This document shows, one piece after another, positions 26,463 through 35,644 of a stretch of 64,000 nt of DNA. The notes under the pieces are model-generated. The model had not been told where the DNA came from and searched no databases. It worked only from the letters and a program-made list of their open reading frames with translations. The stretch is taken from assembly GCA_019114005.1 (NCBI GenBank), contig DXGH01000057.1:1-64000 (forward strand), given 5' to 3'. Both the position numbers and the translations under genes were made by a program. Within the stretch, counting starts at the first letter, position 1. Each line of letters starts with the position of its first letter. The stretch comes from Candidatus Acetatifactor stercoripullorum. Lineage in GTDB: Bacteria; Bacillota; Clostridia; Lachnospirales; Lachnospiraceae.

Positions 26463-27860
26463 ATGGGAGAAAACACAAGGGAGATTGTGCTTGATACCCT
26501 GCTGGAGCTTGAGAAGGGAAGAGAGTATTCCCATCGGCTTATAAAGGCGGTTTTGGATAAATACGATTACCTTGCGGCACGGGATAAGGCCTTCATCAAG
26601 CGCCTGACAGAAGGAGTTTTGGAGAGGCGTCTGGAATTTGACTATTATCTGGATCATTTTTCCTCGGTTCCGGTCAGAAAAATGAAGCCTCTGATCCGCA
26701 ATCTCTTGTATCTGAGCCTCTATCAGCTGCTTTATATGGATGGCATTCCGGACAGCGCCGTGTGCAATGAGGCCTGCAGGCTGGCGGCAAAGAGAGGCTT
26801 TCAAAATCTGAAGGGCTTTGTAAATGGGGTACTGCGAAGCATAGCCCGCCAAAAGGACAGCCTGCCTCTTCCGGATCAGGAAACCCAGAGGGATTTGTAT
26901 GACTCCGTAAAATATTCCATGCCCCTTGAGATTACGAGGATGTGGTTTGAGGAATACGGAATTACCGTGACAGAAAGGCTGCTTGAGGGATTGCTTAACA
27001 TTCATCCGGTATCCCTGCGCTTTCGCATGGGACTTTCAGCAGAGGAGAGAGAAGGCTGGGTGGAAAGGATCAGGGAGAGCGGCGCAAGGATAAAAGAAAG
27101 CCCCTATCTGCCCTATGTGTATACAGTGGAGAACACGGAGAGCATTGCCGCGCTGCCCGGATTTTCCCAGGGGGTGTTTACCGTCCAGGATGCAAGCTCC
27201 GCTCTGGCGGTGGAGGCGGCTGGCATCGGACCAAAGGATTTTGTGGTGGACGTGTGTGCGGCGCCCGGGGGAAAAACCCTTTTGGCCGCTGAGCGGGCCA
27301 AAAGGGTGCTTGCCCGGGATGTGTCGGAGGCCAAAGAAGCGCTTATTTTGGAAAACGCAGAGCGTATGGGGGCAGAAAATATTACGGTTCAGGTGTATGA
27401 TGCCACTCATACGGACGAGGCGCTTTTGGAAAAAGCGGATGTACTTTTTTTGGACGTGCCTTGTTCGGGGCTTGGCGTTTTGGGAAAAAAGCGGGATATC
27501 AAATATCATGTAACTAAAGAGAGCATGGCAGAGCTTGAAAAGCTTCAGAAACTGATATTTGAGAAAAGCTGGGGGTATGTAAAGCCGGGGGGAACCCTGG
27601 TGTACAGCACCTGCACCATACATAGAGGGGAAAATGAGGATATGGTACGTTATATTACGGAGCATTTTCCCTTTGAGCCGGAAAGCATAGAGCCCTTTCT
27701 GCCCCAGGCGATTTTGCGTCAGAGAGAGGAAATCCGCCTTCAGGCAAAGGGAGGGGATTTAAAGCTGACCAAAAAGGAGGCTTTAGCCTGCATACAGCTT
27801 CTTCCCGGATACATGGAGACGGACGGATTTTTTATCGCCCGTTTCAGACGCACAAGATAA
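26463..27860 (+). CDS. rsmB: 16S rRNA m5C967 methyltransferase RsmB
   Basis: Protein of 465 residues. The N-terminal ~130 residues resemble the NusB RNA-binding fold (VLDTLLELEKGREYSHRLI). The methyltransferase domain has the SAM-binding VCAAPGGKT near residue 263, the catalytic DVPCSGLG near 331 and STCTIHRGENEDMV, which holds a second conserved Cys. It methylates C967 of 16S rRNA. The chosen ATG at 26463 lies two bases after the previous stop, with GACGATTGACC upstream; spacing suggests translational coupling. Confidence 0.92.
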   Translation: MGENTREIVLDTLLELEKGREYSHRLIKAVLDKYDYLAARDKAFIKRLTEGVLERRLEFDYYLDHFSSVPVRKMKPLIRNLLYLSLYQLLYMDGIPDSAVCNEACRLAAKRGFQNLKGFVNGVLRSIARQKDSLPLPDQETQRDLYDSVKYSMPLEITRMWFEEYGITVTERLLEGLLNIHPVSLRFRMGLSAEEREGWVERIRESGARIKESPYLPYVYTVENTESIAALPGFSQGVFTVQDASSALAVEAAGIGPKDFVVDVCAAPGGKTLLAAERAKRVLARDVSEAKEALILENAERMGAENITVQVYDATHTDEALLEKADVLFLDVPCSGLGVLGKKRDIKYHVTKESMAELEKLQKLIFEKSWGYVKPGGTLVYSTCTIHRGENEDMVRYITEHFPFEPESIEPFLPQAILRQREEIRLQAKGGDLKLTKKEALACIQLLPGYMETDGFFIARFRRTR

Positions 27861-27873
27861 GAAAGGCATTCCC

Positions 27874-28911
27874 ATGACAGAGAAAAAAGATATCAAATCG
27901 ATGACGTTCACTGAGCTTACGAAAGAGCTGTCGGACTTTGGAGAGAAGCCATTTCGGGCCAGGCAGATGTATGACTGGATGCACAAAAAGCTTGCATCCT
28001 CTTTTGAAGAGATGACCAATCTCTCAAAGGACTTTCGGGAAAAATGCAGGGAGAGATATACCTACACCACCCTTGAGGCAGTGCGGGTGCAGGAGTCAAA
28101 GGCAGACGGCACGAAAAAATTTTTGTTCCGTCTCATGGACGGCAATCTGGTGGAAAGCGTGTGGATGCGGTACAGACACGGCAACAGCGTGTGTATTTCT
28201 TCCCAGGTGGGCTGCCGGATGGGATGCCGATTCTGCGCTTCCGCCTTAAACGGCCTAGAGCGCAGCCTGACGGCTTCGGAAATGCTGGAGCAGATTTATG
28301 CCATCACCAGGCTTACCGGGGAGCGGGTCTCCAATGTGGTGGTGATGGGCATGGGTGAGCCTCTTGACAACTATGACAATCTGGTGCGGTTTCTCAGGCT
28401 GCTGACCGATGAGAACGGCCTGAACATCGGCCAGCGCAGCGTCACGGTGTCCACCTGCGGCCTTGTGCCAGGGATGCGGCGGCTGGCCGGGGAGGGGTTA
28501 CAGATTACCCTTGCCCTTTCCCTGCACGCGGCTACGGACGAAAAAAGGCGCAGTCTGATGCCTGTGGCAAATCAATATTCCATACAGGAGCTGATGGAGG
28601 CATGCAGCTATTATTTTGAAAAAACGGGACGAAGGATTACCTTTGAGTACAGTCTGGTGCGGGGCGAAAACGACAGCAAAGAGGACGCCCGCATGCTGGC
28701 TCTCCTGGCAAAGCCCTTGTGCTGCCATGTGAATCTGATTCCGGTCAATCCTATAAAGGAGAGAAAATATGTGCAGTCGGATAGGGCCAGTGTGGAGGCA
28801 TTTAAAAATATCCTTGAAAAAAATAAAGTGAATGTCACGGTTCGAAGGGAAATGGGCAGAGACATTGACGGCGCCTGCGGCCAGCTTCGCCGCAGGTATC
28901 AGGAGGGGTGA
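27874..28911 (+). CDS. rlmN: 23S rRNA A2503 / tRNA A37 C2-methyltransferase RlmN
   Basis: Radical SAM enzyme of 345 residues. The cluster motif is VGCRMGCRFCAS near residues 113-123, preceded by VCISSQ. Downstream VVMGMGEPLDNYDN and the C-terminal GACGQL, with the Cys that is methylated in the mechanism, are as expected. It methylates A2503 in the peptidyl-transferase centre and A37 of some tRNAs. It begins 13 bases after rsmB. A terminator follows at 29018. Confidence 0.95.
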   Translation: MTEKKDIKSMTFTELTKELSDFGEKPFRARQMYDWMHKKLASSFEEMTNLSKDFREKCRERYTYTTLEAVRVQESKADGTKKFLFRLMDGNLVESVWMRYRHGNSVCISSQVGCRMGCRFCASALNGLERSLTASEMLEQIYAITRLTGERVSNVVVMGMGEPLDNYDNLVRFLRLLTDENGLNIGQRSVTVSTCGLVPGMRRLAGEGLQITLALSLHAATDEKRRSLMPVANQYSIQELMEACSYYFEKTGRRITFEYSLVRGENDSKEDARMLALLAKPLCCHVNLIPVNPIKERKYVQSDRASVEAFKNILEKNKVNVTVRREMGRDIDGACGQLRRRYQEG

Positions 28912-29017
28912 AAGGGAAGCTCCATAGGAGGTAAAACCAAAGCCAGTCAATAGATTTTTATACCGCCTGCGTTTATTCTGAAAGTATACCGACATAATAT
29001 ATAAGGAAAGTAAATGG

Positions 29018-29046
29018 GGGCAAGTGGTTAAAACTTGTCCTTTTTT
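29018..29046 (+). terminator. Terminator after rlmN
   Basis: GGGCAAGT (29018-29025) pairs with ACTTGTCC (29033-29040), including one G-U pair, and is followed by six T at 29041-29046. Confidence 0.7.
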
Positions 29047-29063
29047 CCAGGTTGTGCTACAAT
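29035..29063 (+). promoter_or_regulatory. Promoter before prpC-prkC
   Basis: TTGTCC (29035-29040), 17-base spacer, TACAAT (29058-29063). The -35 box lies inside the right arm of the rlmN terminator, so the two signals overlap. Confidence 0.5.
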
Positions 29064-29117
29064 AGGCGAGTATCAAGAAAAAAACGGCTTCCAAATATTA
29101 CTATTTTAGAAGGGAAA

Positions 29118-29857
29118 ATGGGGAGGAACATTGACGTGCCAAAAGCGTTTTCCATCACTGATATCGGCAGGAAGAGAAAAATGAATCAGGATTGTGTGTA
29201 TACCTCGGAATATCCTCTGGGCAGTCTGCCAAATTTGTTTATTGTGGCGGACGGCATGGGAGGACATAATGCGGGGGATTTCGCATCTAAAACTACGGTG
29301 GAGACTATGGTTCGCAAGATCAGGGAATCATCACAGGAAAAACCGGTCCGTGCTTTGGAGAACGCCATTGAAGAGGCCAACAGCATGATACGAAAGAAAG
29401 CTTGTGAGCGACCGGAGCTTGAGGGTATGGGCACCACAGTGGTGGCGGCCTTTTGCGCAGACGGACGCCTGGAGGCAGCCAACGTGGGGGACAGCAGGCT
29501 TTACATTGTGAATGAAACCATTCGTCAGATCACCAGAGACCATTCTCTTGTAGAGGAGATGGTGCGCATGGGAGGAATTCCCAGAGAGCAGGCAAGGAAC
29601 CATCCTGATAAAAATATTATTACCAGAGCGGTAGGGGCGGCGGATACTGTGGAGCCGGACTTTTTTTCGGAAGAAATTAAAAAGGGCGATCTTGTTTTAC
29701 TGTGCTCGGACGGCCTGACCAACATGCTGGAGGATGAAGAAATCAGACAGATCATAAGCGGAGGACGGGATATTGCAGAAATGGCCAGGGAGCTTGTGAA
29801 GGCGGCCAATGCCAGGGGAGGAAGGGACAATATCAGTGTGATATTGATCGATCCCTG
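29118..29857 (+). CDS. prpC: PP2C-family Ser/Thr protein phosphatase PrpC/Stp
   Basis: Phosphatase of about 246 residues. Metal-binding motifs of the PPM/PP2C fold are present: DIGRKRKMNQD, VADGMGGHNAGDFAS, GDSRLY, CSDGLTNML and GGRDNISVILI. It removes phosphate from targets of the neighbouring PrkC kinase. Start is uncertain: ATG 29118 has AGAAGGG only three bases away, while GTG 29136 (giving VPKAFSITD) has GGGAGG at normal spacing and may be the true start. The kinase follows 51 bases later. Confidence 0.92.
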
Positions 29858-29908
29858 AGAGAATGCCGCTTACTGTGGGCGGACATGGAATGAGATTGGA
29901 GAGGAAGT

Positions 29909-32023
29909 ATGATCAAGATTGGAATGATGATTGGCGACCGCTATGAGATATTGGAAAAAATCGGAACTGGCGGTATGTCAGATGTATATAAAGCGAAATG
30001 CCATAAGCTGAACCGCTATGTGGCAGTGAAGGTATTAAAGCAGGAATTCAGCGAAAATGCCAACTTTGTATCAAAATTCCGCATTGAAGCACAGGCTGCG
30101 GCAGGTCTGATGCACCCCAATATTGTGAATGTCTATGATGTGGGAGAGGAAAACGGCATCTATTATATCGTGATGGAGCTTGTGGAGGGGATTACTCTCA
30201 AAAAATATATTGAGAAGAAGGCCCGCCTGTCCTACAAGGAGGCAGTCAGCATCGCAATTCAGGTGAGCATGGGCATAGAGGCCGCTCACAACAATCATAT
30301 TATTCACAGAGACATCAAACCCCAGAATATTATCATATCAAAGGACGGCAAGGTAAAGGTGACGGACTTTGGGATTGCCAAGGCGGCTACCAGCAATACC
30401 ATAACCTCCAATGTTATGGGCTCCGTACACTATACCTCACCGGAACAGGCAAGGGGCGGCTACAGTGATGAAAAGAGCGACATTTATTCTCTTGGAATCA
30501 CTATGTTTGAGATGCTCACAGGCCGGGTTCCCTTTAACGGGGAGACCACGGTGGCTATTGCCATTAAACATATCCAGGAGGAAATGCCCTCCCCCAAGGA
30601 GTTTGTACCGGAGATTCCTGCCAGTGTGGAAAGCATTGTGTTAAAATGCTGCCAGAAATCTCCGGACAGAAGATATCAAAATATGCAGGAGCTGATTGCG
30701 GATCTGAAGCAGTCCTTGATCAGCCCTGATGAGGATTTCGTGGTGATGCGGGACATGGATGAGTCGGCCCGCACCCGCATGATTTCGGATAACGATATGG
30801 CGCAGATTAAACGGCGCTCTGTATATCAGGAAAATGAGGAGCATCTTAAGCGGCAGGATTCCATGCGGCTGCGCACGGAGGCGGATCCTGACTATGACGA
30901 GGAAGAGGAGGAAGAGGACGAATACGACTATAATCCCAGGATGGAAAAGGTGACTACCGCTCTGGCAGTGATTGTGGGAGTGGTTATCTGCGCTGTAATC
31001 ATCTTTCTTGCTGTGAGGATTTTCGGCGGTATGCAGGATGAAAACAGGCAGAGCCCTATTATCACCACGGAGGAGACCCAGACCTCCGCCGCCTATGTGC
31101 AGATGCCTGATGTGCGGGGAATGAATGTGGAGGATGCCAGGAACAGCCTGACGGAGCTTGGATTGAATCCCCAGGTGGAATATCAGGAGTCCGACACTTA
31201 TGATGAAGGTGTTGTCATCAGCGCGGATGTAAGTGTGGGGGCCTCGCTGGAGGCAGGAAGCACGGTGACGCTGACTGTAAGCGCAGGCTCAGAGGGCGTT
31301 GAGGTGCCCGGGGTGACGGGCAAAACCTTTGACGAGGCAAACAGTGAGCTGATCGGTCTGGGATTTTTAGTGAACAAGACGGAAAGCTATTCCGATACCA
31401 TTGAGGCAGGAATTGTGATTTCCCAGAATCCTGCAAACGGCAGCAAGGCGCCAAGGGGAAGCGTTATCACTGTTACGGTGAGCCTGGGCAAGGAGGAGAC
31501 AAAGGTGAGAGTGCCCAATCTGATTGGACTTTCCGAGGAGGACGGCACCTTTGAAGCCATTGAGGCAGGACTTGAGATTGGCAGTGTAAGCTATGTGTAC
31601 AACGCTGAGGTGCAGGAAGGGCATATCTGTTATCAGAGCTATTCCCACGGCTCTTATGTGGACCCGGGAACCTCTCTTGATATCAAAGTGAGCCAGGGGG
31701 CAGAGCCAGTCACCTACAAATGCAATATGAGTATCACCGCGCCTACGGTAGAGGAGGCTCCGGACTATGTGGCAGGAACAGAGGTAACCATCAGGCTGGA
31801 GACGGATGACGGACAGGTGCTTTTGGAAACCACCACATCCACCTTCCCCCAGTCGGCAAACTATTACGGCCTGACCTCTTCCGGAGGCACCATTACTATG
31901 ACGTACACAGTGACTACTGAGGGCGGCACCACTACGGACCCTGAAACGGGAGAGACGGTAAGCACGCCGGGCGTCACAGAAAGCAGATCCTTTACCAGAA
32001 GAGTAGAATTTGTTGCGGAATAG
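29909..32023 (+). CDS. prkC: PASTA-domain Ser/Thr protein kinase PrkC/StkP
   Basis: Membrane kinase of 704 residues. The cytoplasmic kinase domain (about 10-275) has the glycine loop IGTGGMSDVYKA, the catalytic HRDIKPQN and the DFGIAK segment. A very acidic linker, then a single membrane helix at about 350-375. Outside the cell three PASTA repeats begin near residues 395, 464 and 532, followed by a Thr/Ser-rich C-terminal domain of about 105 residues. PASTA domains bind peptidoglycan fragments in homologues and the kinase affects growth, division and spore germination. It is paired with prpC. Confidence 0.94.
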   Translation: MIKIGMMIGDRYEILEKIGTGGMSDVYKAKCHKLNRYVAVKVLKQEFSENANFVSKFRIEAQAAAGLMHPNIVNVYDVGEENGIYYIVMELVEGITLKKYIEKKARLSYKEAVSIAIQVSMGIEAAHNNHIIHRDIKPQNIIISKDGKVKVTDFGIAKAATSNTITSNVMGSVHYTSPEQARGGYSDEKSDIYSLGITMFEMLTGRVPFNGETTVAIAIKHIQEEMPSPKEFVPEIPASVESIVLKCCQKSPDRRYQNMQELIADLKQSLISPDEDFVVMRDMDESARTRMISDNDMAQIKRRSVYQENEEHLKRQDSMRLRTEADPDYDEEEEEEDEYDYNPRMEKVTTALAVIVGVVICAVIIFLAVRIFGGMQDENRQSPIITTEETQTSAAYVQMPDVRGMNVEDARNSLTELGLNPQVEYQESDTYDEGVVISADVSVGASLEAGSTVTLTVSAGSEGVEVPGVTGKTFDEANSELIGLGFLVNKTESYSDTIEAGIVISQNPANGSKAPRGSVITVTVSLGKEETKVRVPNLIGLSEEDGTFEAIEAGLEIGSVSYVYNAEVQEGHICYQSYSHGSYVDPGTSLDIKVSQGAEPVTYKCNMSITAPTVEEAPDYVAGTEVTIRLETDDGQVLLETTTSTFPQSANYYGLTSSGGTITMTYTVTTEGGTTTDPETGETVSTPGVTESRSFTRRVEFVAE

Positions 32024-32042
32024 ACCAAAAGATGAGGTATGA

Positions 32043-32939
32043 ATGCAGGGAAAGATAACGAAGGGAATTGCAGGGTTTTACTACGTGCATACGGAAGGGA
32101 ACTGCGTTTACGAATGTAAGGCCAAGGGCGTATTCAGGCTGGATGGGAAAAAGCCCCTGGTGGGAGATAATGTGGAGCTGGACGTGCTGGATCAGGAAAA
32201 GCTTTTGGGCAACATTCGTGAAATTCTGCCCAGAAAAAGCCAGCTTATCCGCCCAGAGGTGGCAAATGTGGACCAGGCCCTGGTGATTTTTTCCATTGTA
32301 AAGCCAAGGCCCAATTTCAATTTGCTGGATCGTTTTTTGATTATGATGCAGCAGCAGGAGATACCCTGTATTGTCTGCTTTAACAAATCAGACATCGACG
32401 AGGAGGAAGCGGGCAGGGGTTATCTGGATATTTACGGCGCCTGCGGCTACCGGACTTTGATGGTGAGCGCCAGGCAAAATCTGGGAATTGAGCAGCTGAA
32501 AGAGCTTTTGTCTGGAAAAACCACTACTGTTGCCGGACCCAGCGGCGTGGGAAAATCTTCACTGATCAACTGTCTGCAGTCGGGAGTGGTCATGGAGACT
32601 GGAAACATCAGTGAAAAGATACAGCGGGGAAAGCATACCACCAGACATTCGGAGCTGATCGCCGTGGAGAAAAATACCTACATTCTGGATACGCCGGGTT
32701 TTAGCTCCCTTGGTTTGTTTGGTCTGGAGAAGGAGGAGCTTGGAGCCTATTATCCCGAGTTTGCATTCTATGAACAGGACTGCCGCTTCCGGGGCTGTTC
32801 CCATATAAGCGAGCCGGCCTGCGGCGTCAAAAAGGCAGTGGAGGCGGGCAGGATCAGCCGCCTGCGCTATGAAAATTACTGCTTATTATATGAAGAATTA
32901 AAAAATAAAAAGAGGGATTACCAGCATGCCGGGAGATAA
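32043..32939 (+). CDS. rsgA: Ribosome small subunit-dependent GTPase RsgA
   Basis: Circularly permuted GTPase of 298 residues. An N-terminal OB-fold is followed by G4 NKSD near residue 113, then G1 GPSGVGKSSL near 165 and G3 DTPGF, in the permuted order specific to this family. The C-terminal zinc site is CRFRGCSHISEPAC with a nearby Cys and His. It acts late in 30S subunit assembly. The gene ends next to a terminator hairpin at 32963, after which sequence character changes into the Wadjet island. Confidence 0.94.
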   Translation: MQGKITKGIAGFYYVHTEGNCVYECKAKGVFRLDGKKPLVGDNVELDVLDQEKLLGNIREILPRKSQLIRPEVANVDQALVIFSIVKPRPNFNLLDRFLIMMQQQEIPCIVCFNKSDIDEEEAGRGYLDIYGACGYRTLMVSARQNLGIEQLKELLSGKTTTVAGPSGVGKSSLINCLQSGVVMETGNISEKIQRGKHTTRHSELIAVEKNTYILDTPGFSSLGLFGLEKEELGAYYPEFAFYEQDCRFRGCSHISEPACGVKKAVEAGRISRLRYENYCLLYEELKNKKRDYQHAGR

Positions 32940-32962
32940 ACGTGGTATGCGCAGAATATAGA

Positions 32963-33001
32963 GGTCGCTGCCCTCCAGCTTGCGTGGGGGTGCGGCCTTT
33001 T
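32963..33001 (+). terminator. Terminator after rsgA
   Basis: GGTCGC (32963-32968) and CCCTC (32971-32975) pair with GGGGG (32986-32990) and GCGGCC (32992-32997), with G-U pairs, followed by TTTT. It closes the housekeeping run at the left edge of the island. Confidence 0.6.
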
Positions 33002-33041
33002 GCTGGTTTTGCAAGGTACACAGGAAGAAAGGGAATTCTAT

Positions 33042-34511
33042 ATGCAGCATTTAGAGGCAATTAATGAAACCTCATATTTATCTGTTCCTAATGCAGGTAC
33101 ATATCGGAAAATCATGCGTTATTTCTATCGTGAATATGAAAAAATGCACTTTCAATTATATAAGGAAGATGTGTATACACTGCTGAAGGAAGAGAATGAA
33201 TTTGCCGATTATACCATGAACCAGTTGGAAATGGATCTGGAAGCGCTGGTGAAATGGAAGAATCTGACACCCTTGCAGGATCCGGGAAGAGTCTATACCA
33301 TAGCAGATTATAAAAATAAGCAATACCGTTATACGATGTCAGAATACGCGGTGGAAATAGAACGATTGACAGTTCGGTTAGAAAATATTTTTATGGAATC
33401 AGGGAATTTGTCTACAAACTTTTTTGTGCGATTGGAAAAGAGCCTGGAAGAAGCCGAAATAATGCAGGGCGCCGGTTTAAAAGAGGTGAACGAGTGGTGG
33501 AGTTTACTGCAGGAGGATTTTAAACGGCTGAATCAGAATTATCAGGATTATCTGAGAGATTTTTATTCGGGAAAAACAGAGCATCTTATGAAATCCGTAG
33601 AGTTTGTTTTACATAAGGACAAGTTCATAAAATATTTGACAGATTTTGTACAGGAGCTGCAGCATCATTCGAAAAGGATTGAACAGATTCTGATGCGGCA
33701 GATGCCTGTAATCGAAGGCGTCGTTTTGGAAAAAGTGATTGAAAGCGAACGAGATATTCCACATGCTTTTTTGGAATCACATGGAAACCTTGAACCGAAT
33801 ATCAGAGAAAATGTCATGGGAAAATGGGATTCCTTAAAAAGATGGTTTATTGATACCCAGGGAAAGGATTGTGAAAGCCGTAAGGTTTTAAAAATTACAA
33901 ATGATGTCATCAGAAGTATTATACAGAATGCTGCATTGATTGTGCAGCTGCAGAATTGGGGAATCAGCCGCAAGGATGATTACCGGAAGTTTTTGGAGAT
34001 GTTCCTGAAATGTGAAAATATGGAGGAGGCTCATTGTCTGTCTGCTCATGTTTTCGGTATTCAGAACATACAGCATTTTAAGACAAATTGCTTAAGAGAG
34101 GAGGAAGGAATCAATAATAGCATTTATGAAGAAAGTCCGGTGGAATTTTATATAAAACCGCATAGCCGTAACTATCGTGAGAAAAAGGACAAAAGGGGAT
34201 TTTCTGATAAATCATTAGAAAAGATGATGCAGCGGGAAGCTTATTTACAGAGTGTGAAAAGACAGAAAGAGATCGTAATGCGTTATGTGAAAGATAACAA
34301 AATTGTATTTTCAGAGATTGAGGAACCGATTTCAGAAATGACAAAAAATATGTTTTTGCAATGGATTACCATGGCAAATATGAATTCACAGAAGCAAGGG
34401 CAGACAGAATTTGGACAGGAATATCGGCTGATACAGAAAGAGGGCACCTGTGTTTTAAAGTGTGAGGATGGAGATCTGACGATGCCGGCATATATAGTGG
34501 AGTTTAAATGA
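33042..34511 (+). CDS. jetA: Wadjet protein JetA (DUF2397/TIGR02677-like)
   Basis: Protein of 489 residues from ATG 33042, with GAAAGGGAATTC upstream. The N-terminal ~130 residues look like winged-helix domains (YRKIMRYFYREYEKMHFQLY, then VKWKNLTPLQDPGRVYTIAD), and the middle is helical and charged. This pattern, together with the three genes that follow, matches the first gene of the TIGR02677-02680 cluster. In Wadjet complexes JetA is the kleisin-like subunit that bridges the SMC-like ATPase heads. Base composition is richer in A+T than the flanking genes, which fits transfer. Identification of the individual gene rests partly on context. Confidence 0.85.
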   Translation: MQHLEAINETSYLSVPNAGTYRKIMRYFYREYEKMHFQLYKEDVYTLLKEENEFADYTMNQLEMDLEALVKWKNLTPLQDPGRVYTIADYKNKQYRYTMSEYAVEIERLTVRLENIFMESGNLSTNFFVRLEKSLEEAEIMQGAGLKEVNEWWSLLQEDFKRLNQNYQDYLRDFYSGKTEHLMKSVEFVLHKDKFIKYLTDFVQELQHHSKRIEQILMRQMPVIEGVVLEKVIESERDIPHAFLESHGNLEPNIRENVMGKWDSLKRWFIDTQGKDCESRKVLKITNDVIRSIIQNAALIVQLQNWGISRKDDYRKFLEMFLKCENMEEAHCLSAHVFGIQNIQHFKTNCLREEEGINNSIYEESPVEFYIKPHSRNYREKKDKRGFSDKSLEKMMQREAYLQSVKRQKEIVMRYVKDNKIVFSEIEEPISEMTKNMFLQWITMANMNSQKQGQTEFGQEYRLIQKEGTCVLKCEDGDLTMPAYIVEFK

Positions 34512-34512
34512 T

Positions 34513-35643
34513 ATGAATGAAGTACGGACGCTGTTCGAACAATTTTGGATATGCAAGGATAACAACAAGGAAGATTACTATAAGGTAAAGAGGGATATAC
34601 CGGCGTTTCAGAGATTTATAAGGGAACAGATGGGCTGGAAACTGATCCATACGGAAAATCTGCTGAAACTGGAAAAAATACCCGCACATGCGGAAAGCTT
34701 TATGGGGATACAAGAATTTTCAGAAATTCTGGATTATTGCATTTTGTGTGTGGTACTTATGTATTTAGAGGACAAAGAGGAAGGAGAACAGTTTCTTCTT
34801 TCAGAATTGATTGACTATGTGGAGACGAAGTTAAAGGGAGAAATTCTAATTGACTGGACCTCTTTTTCCCAAAGAAAATCACTGGTACGTGCTTTGCAGT
34901 ATATGGAAAAGATGCAGATGCTTCGGGTATATGAGGGTGCCAGCGAAGCGTTCGGATTGGAACCGAAACAGGAAGTGTTATATGAAAATACAGGGTATTC
35001 CAAGTATTTTGCCACAAGTTTTCCCATGGACATATCGGACTTTGAAACATGGAAGGATTTTGAAAAACAGAGATTTGAGGAAATTCAAGAGGATAGAGGC
35101 GCTGCAAGAATCAACCGTGTATATAGACAGCTTGCTGTATGTCCGGCTATGTATTGGGAAGGAAATGAGGATGTGGATTCTCTGTATCTAAAAAATCAAA
35201 GACAGTGGGTTGAAAAATATTTAGAGGAAAATCTGGGCGGGAGATTGGATATCCATAAAAATGCAGCATTTTTTGTGTTGGAAGAGGATGATTGTTATGG
35301 GAAGGTTCACCCAAGAGATGCTATGCTTCCGGAAATAGTGCTGTTAGTCTGTGCGCACATCCAGCAAATGTTCCGCGTCGGAGAAGTGGTAAAGCAGGAA
35401 AATGAAATGATTATTTTCACAGAGCGGCAATTTTCTGAATTGGTATTTTTATGCAGACAAAAATGGAGTATGGGCTGGAGCAAGGAGTATCGTGAAATGG
35501 ATGAGGGGAAACTGGTGGATACAGTGAAGAATTATATGAAAGAATGGATGCTTATCCGGCAGAGTGGGGACATGGTAATAATTCTGCCTGCAGTGGGAAA
35601 GCAAGCAGGCTTTTATCCTGAAGATTTTGGGGAGGTAGAGTAA
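34513..35643 (+). CDS. jetB: Wadjet protein JetB (DUF2398/TIGR02678-like)
   Basis: Protein of 376 residues. N-terminal segment DIPAFQRFIREQMGWKLI and later ALQYMEKMQMLRVYEGASEAFG resemble the winged-helix protein of the TIGR02678 group. No catalytic motif is visible. In studied Wadjet complexes JetB is the KITE-like partner that binds JetA. The gene starts one base after jetA ends and stops one base before jetC begins, so the genes form one tightly coupled operon. Confidence 0.83.
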   Translation: MNEVRTLFEQFWICKDNNKEDYYKVKRDIPAFQRFIREQMGWKLIHTENLLKLEKIPAHAESFMGIQEFSEILDYCILCVVLMYLEDKEEGEQFLLSELIDYVETKLKGEILIDWTSFSQRKSLVRALQYMEKMQMLRVYEGASEAFGLEPKQEVLYENTGYSKYFATSFPMDISDFETWKDFEKQRFEEIQEDRGAARINRVYRQLAVCPAMYWEGNEDVDSLYLKNQRQWVEKYLEENLGGRLDIHKNAAFFVLEEDDCYGKVHPRDAMLPEIVLLVCAHIQQMFRVGEVVKQENEMIIFTERQFSELVFLCRQKWSMGWSKEYREMDEGKLVDTVKNYMKEWMLIRQSGDMVIILPAVGKQAGFYPEDFGEVE

Positions 35644-35644
35644 A

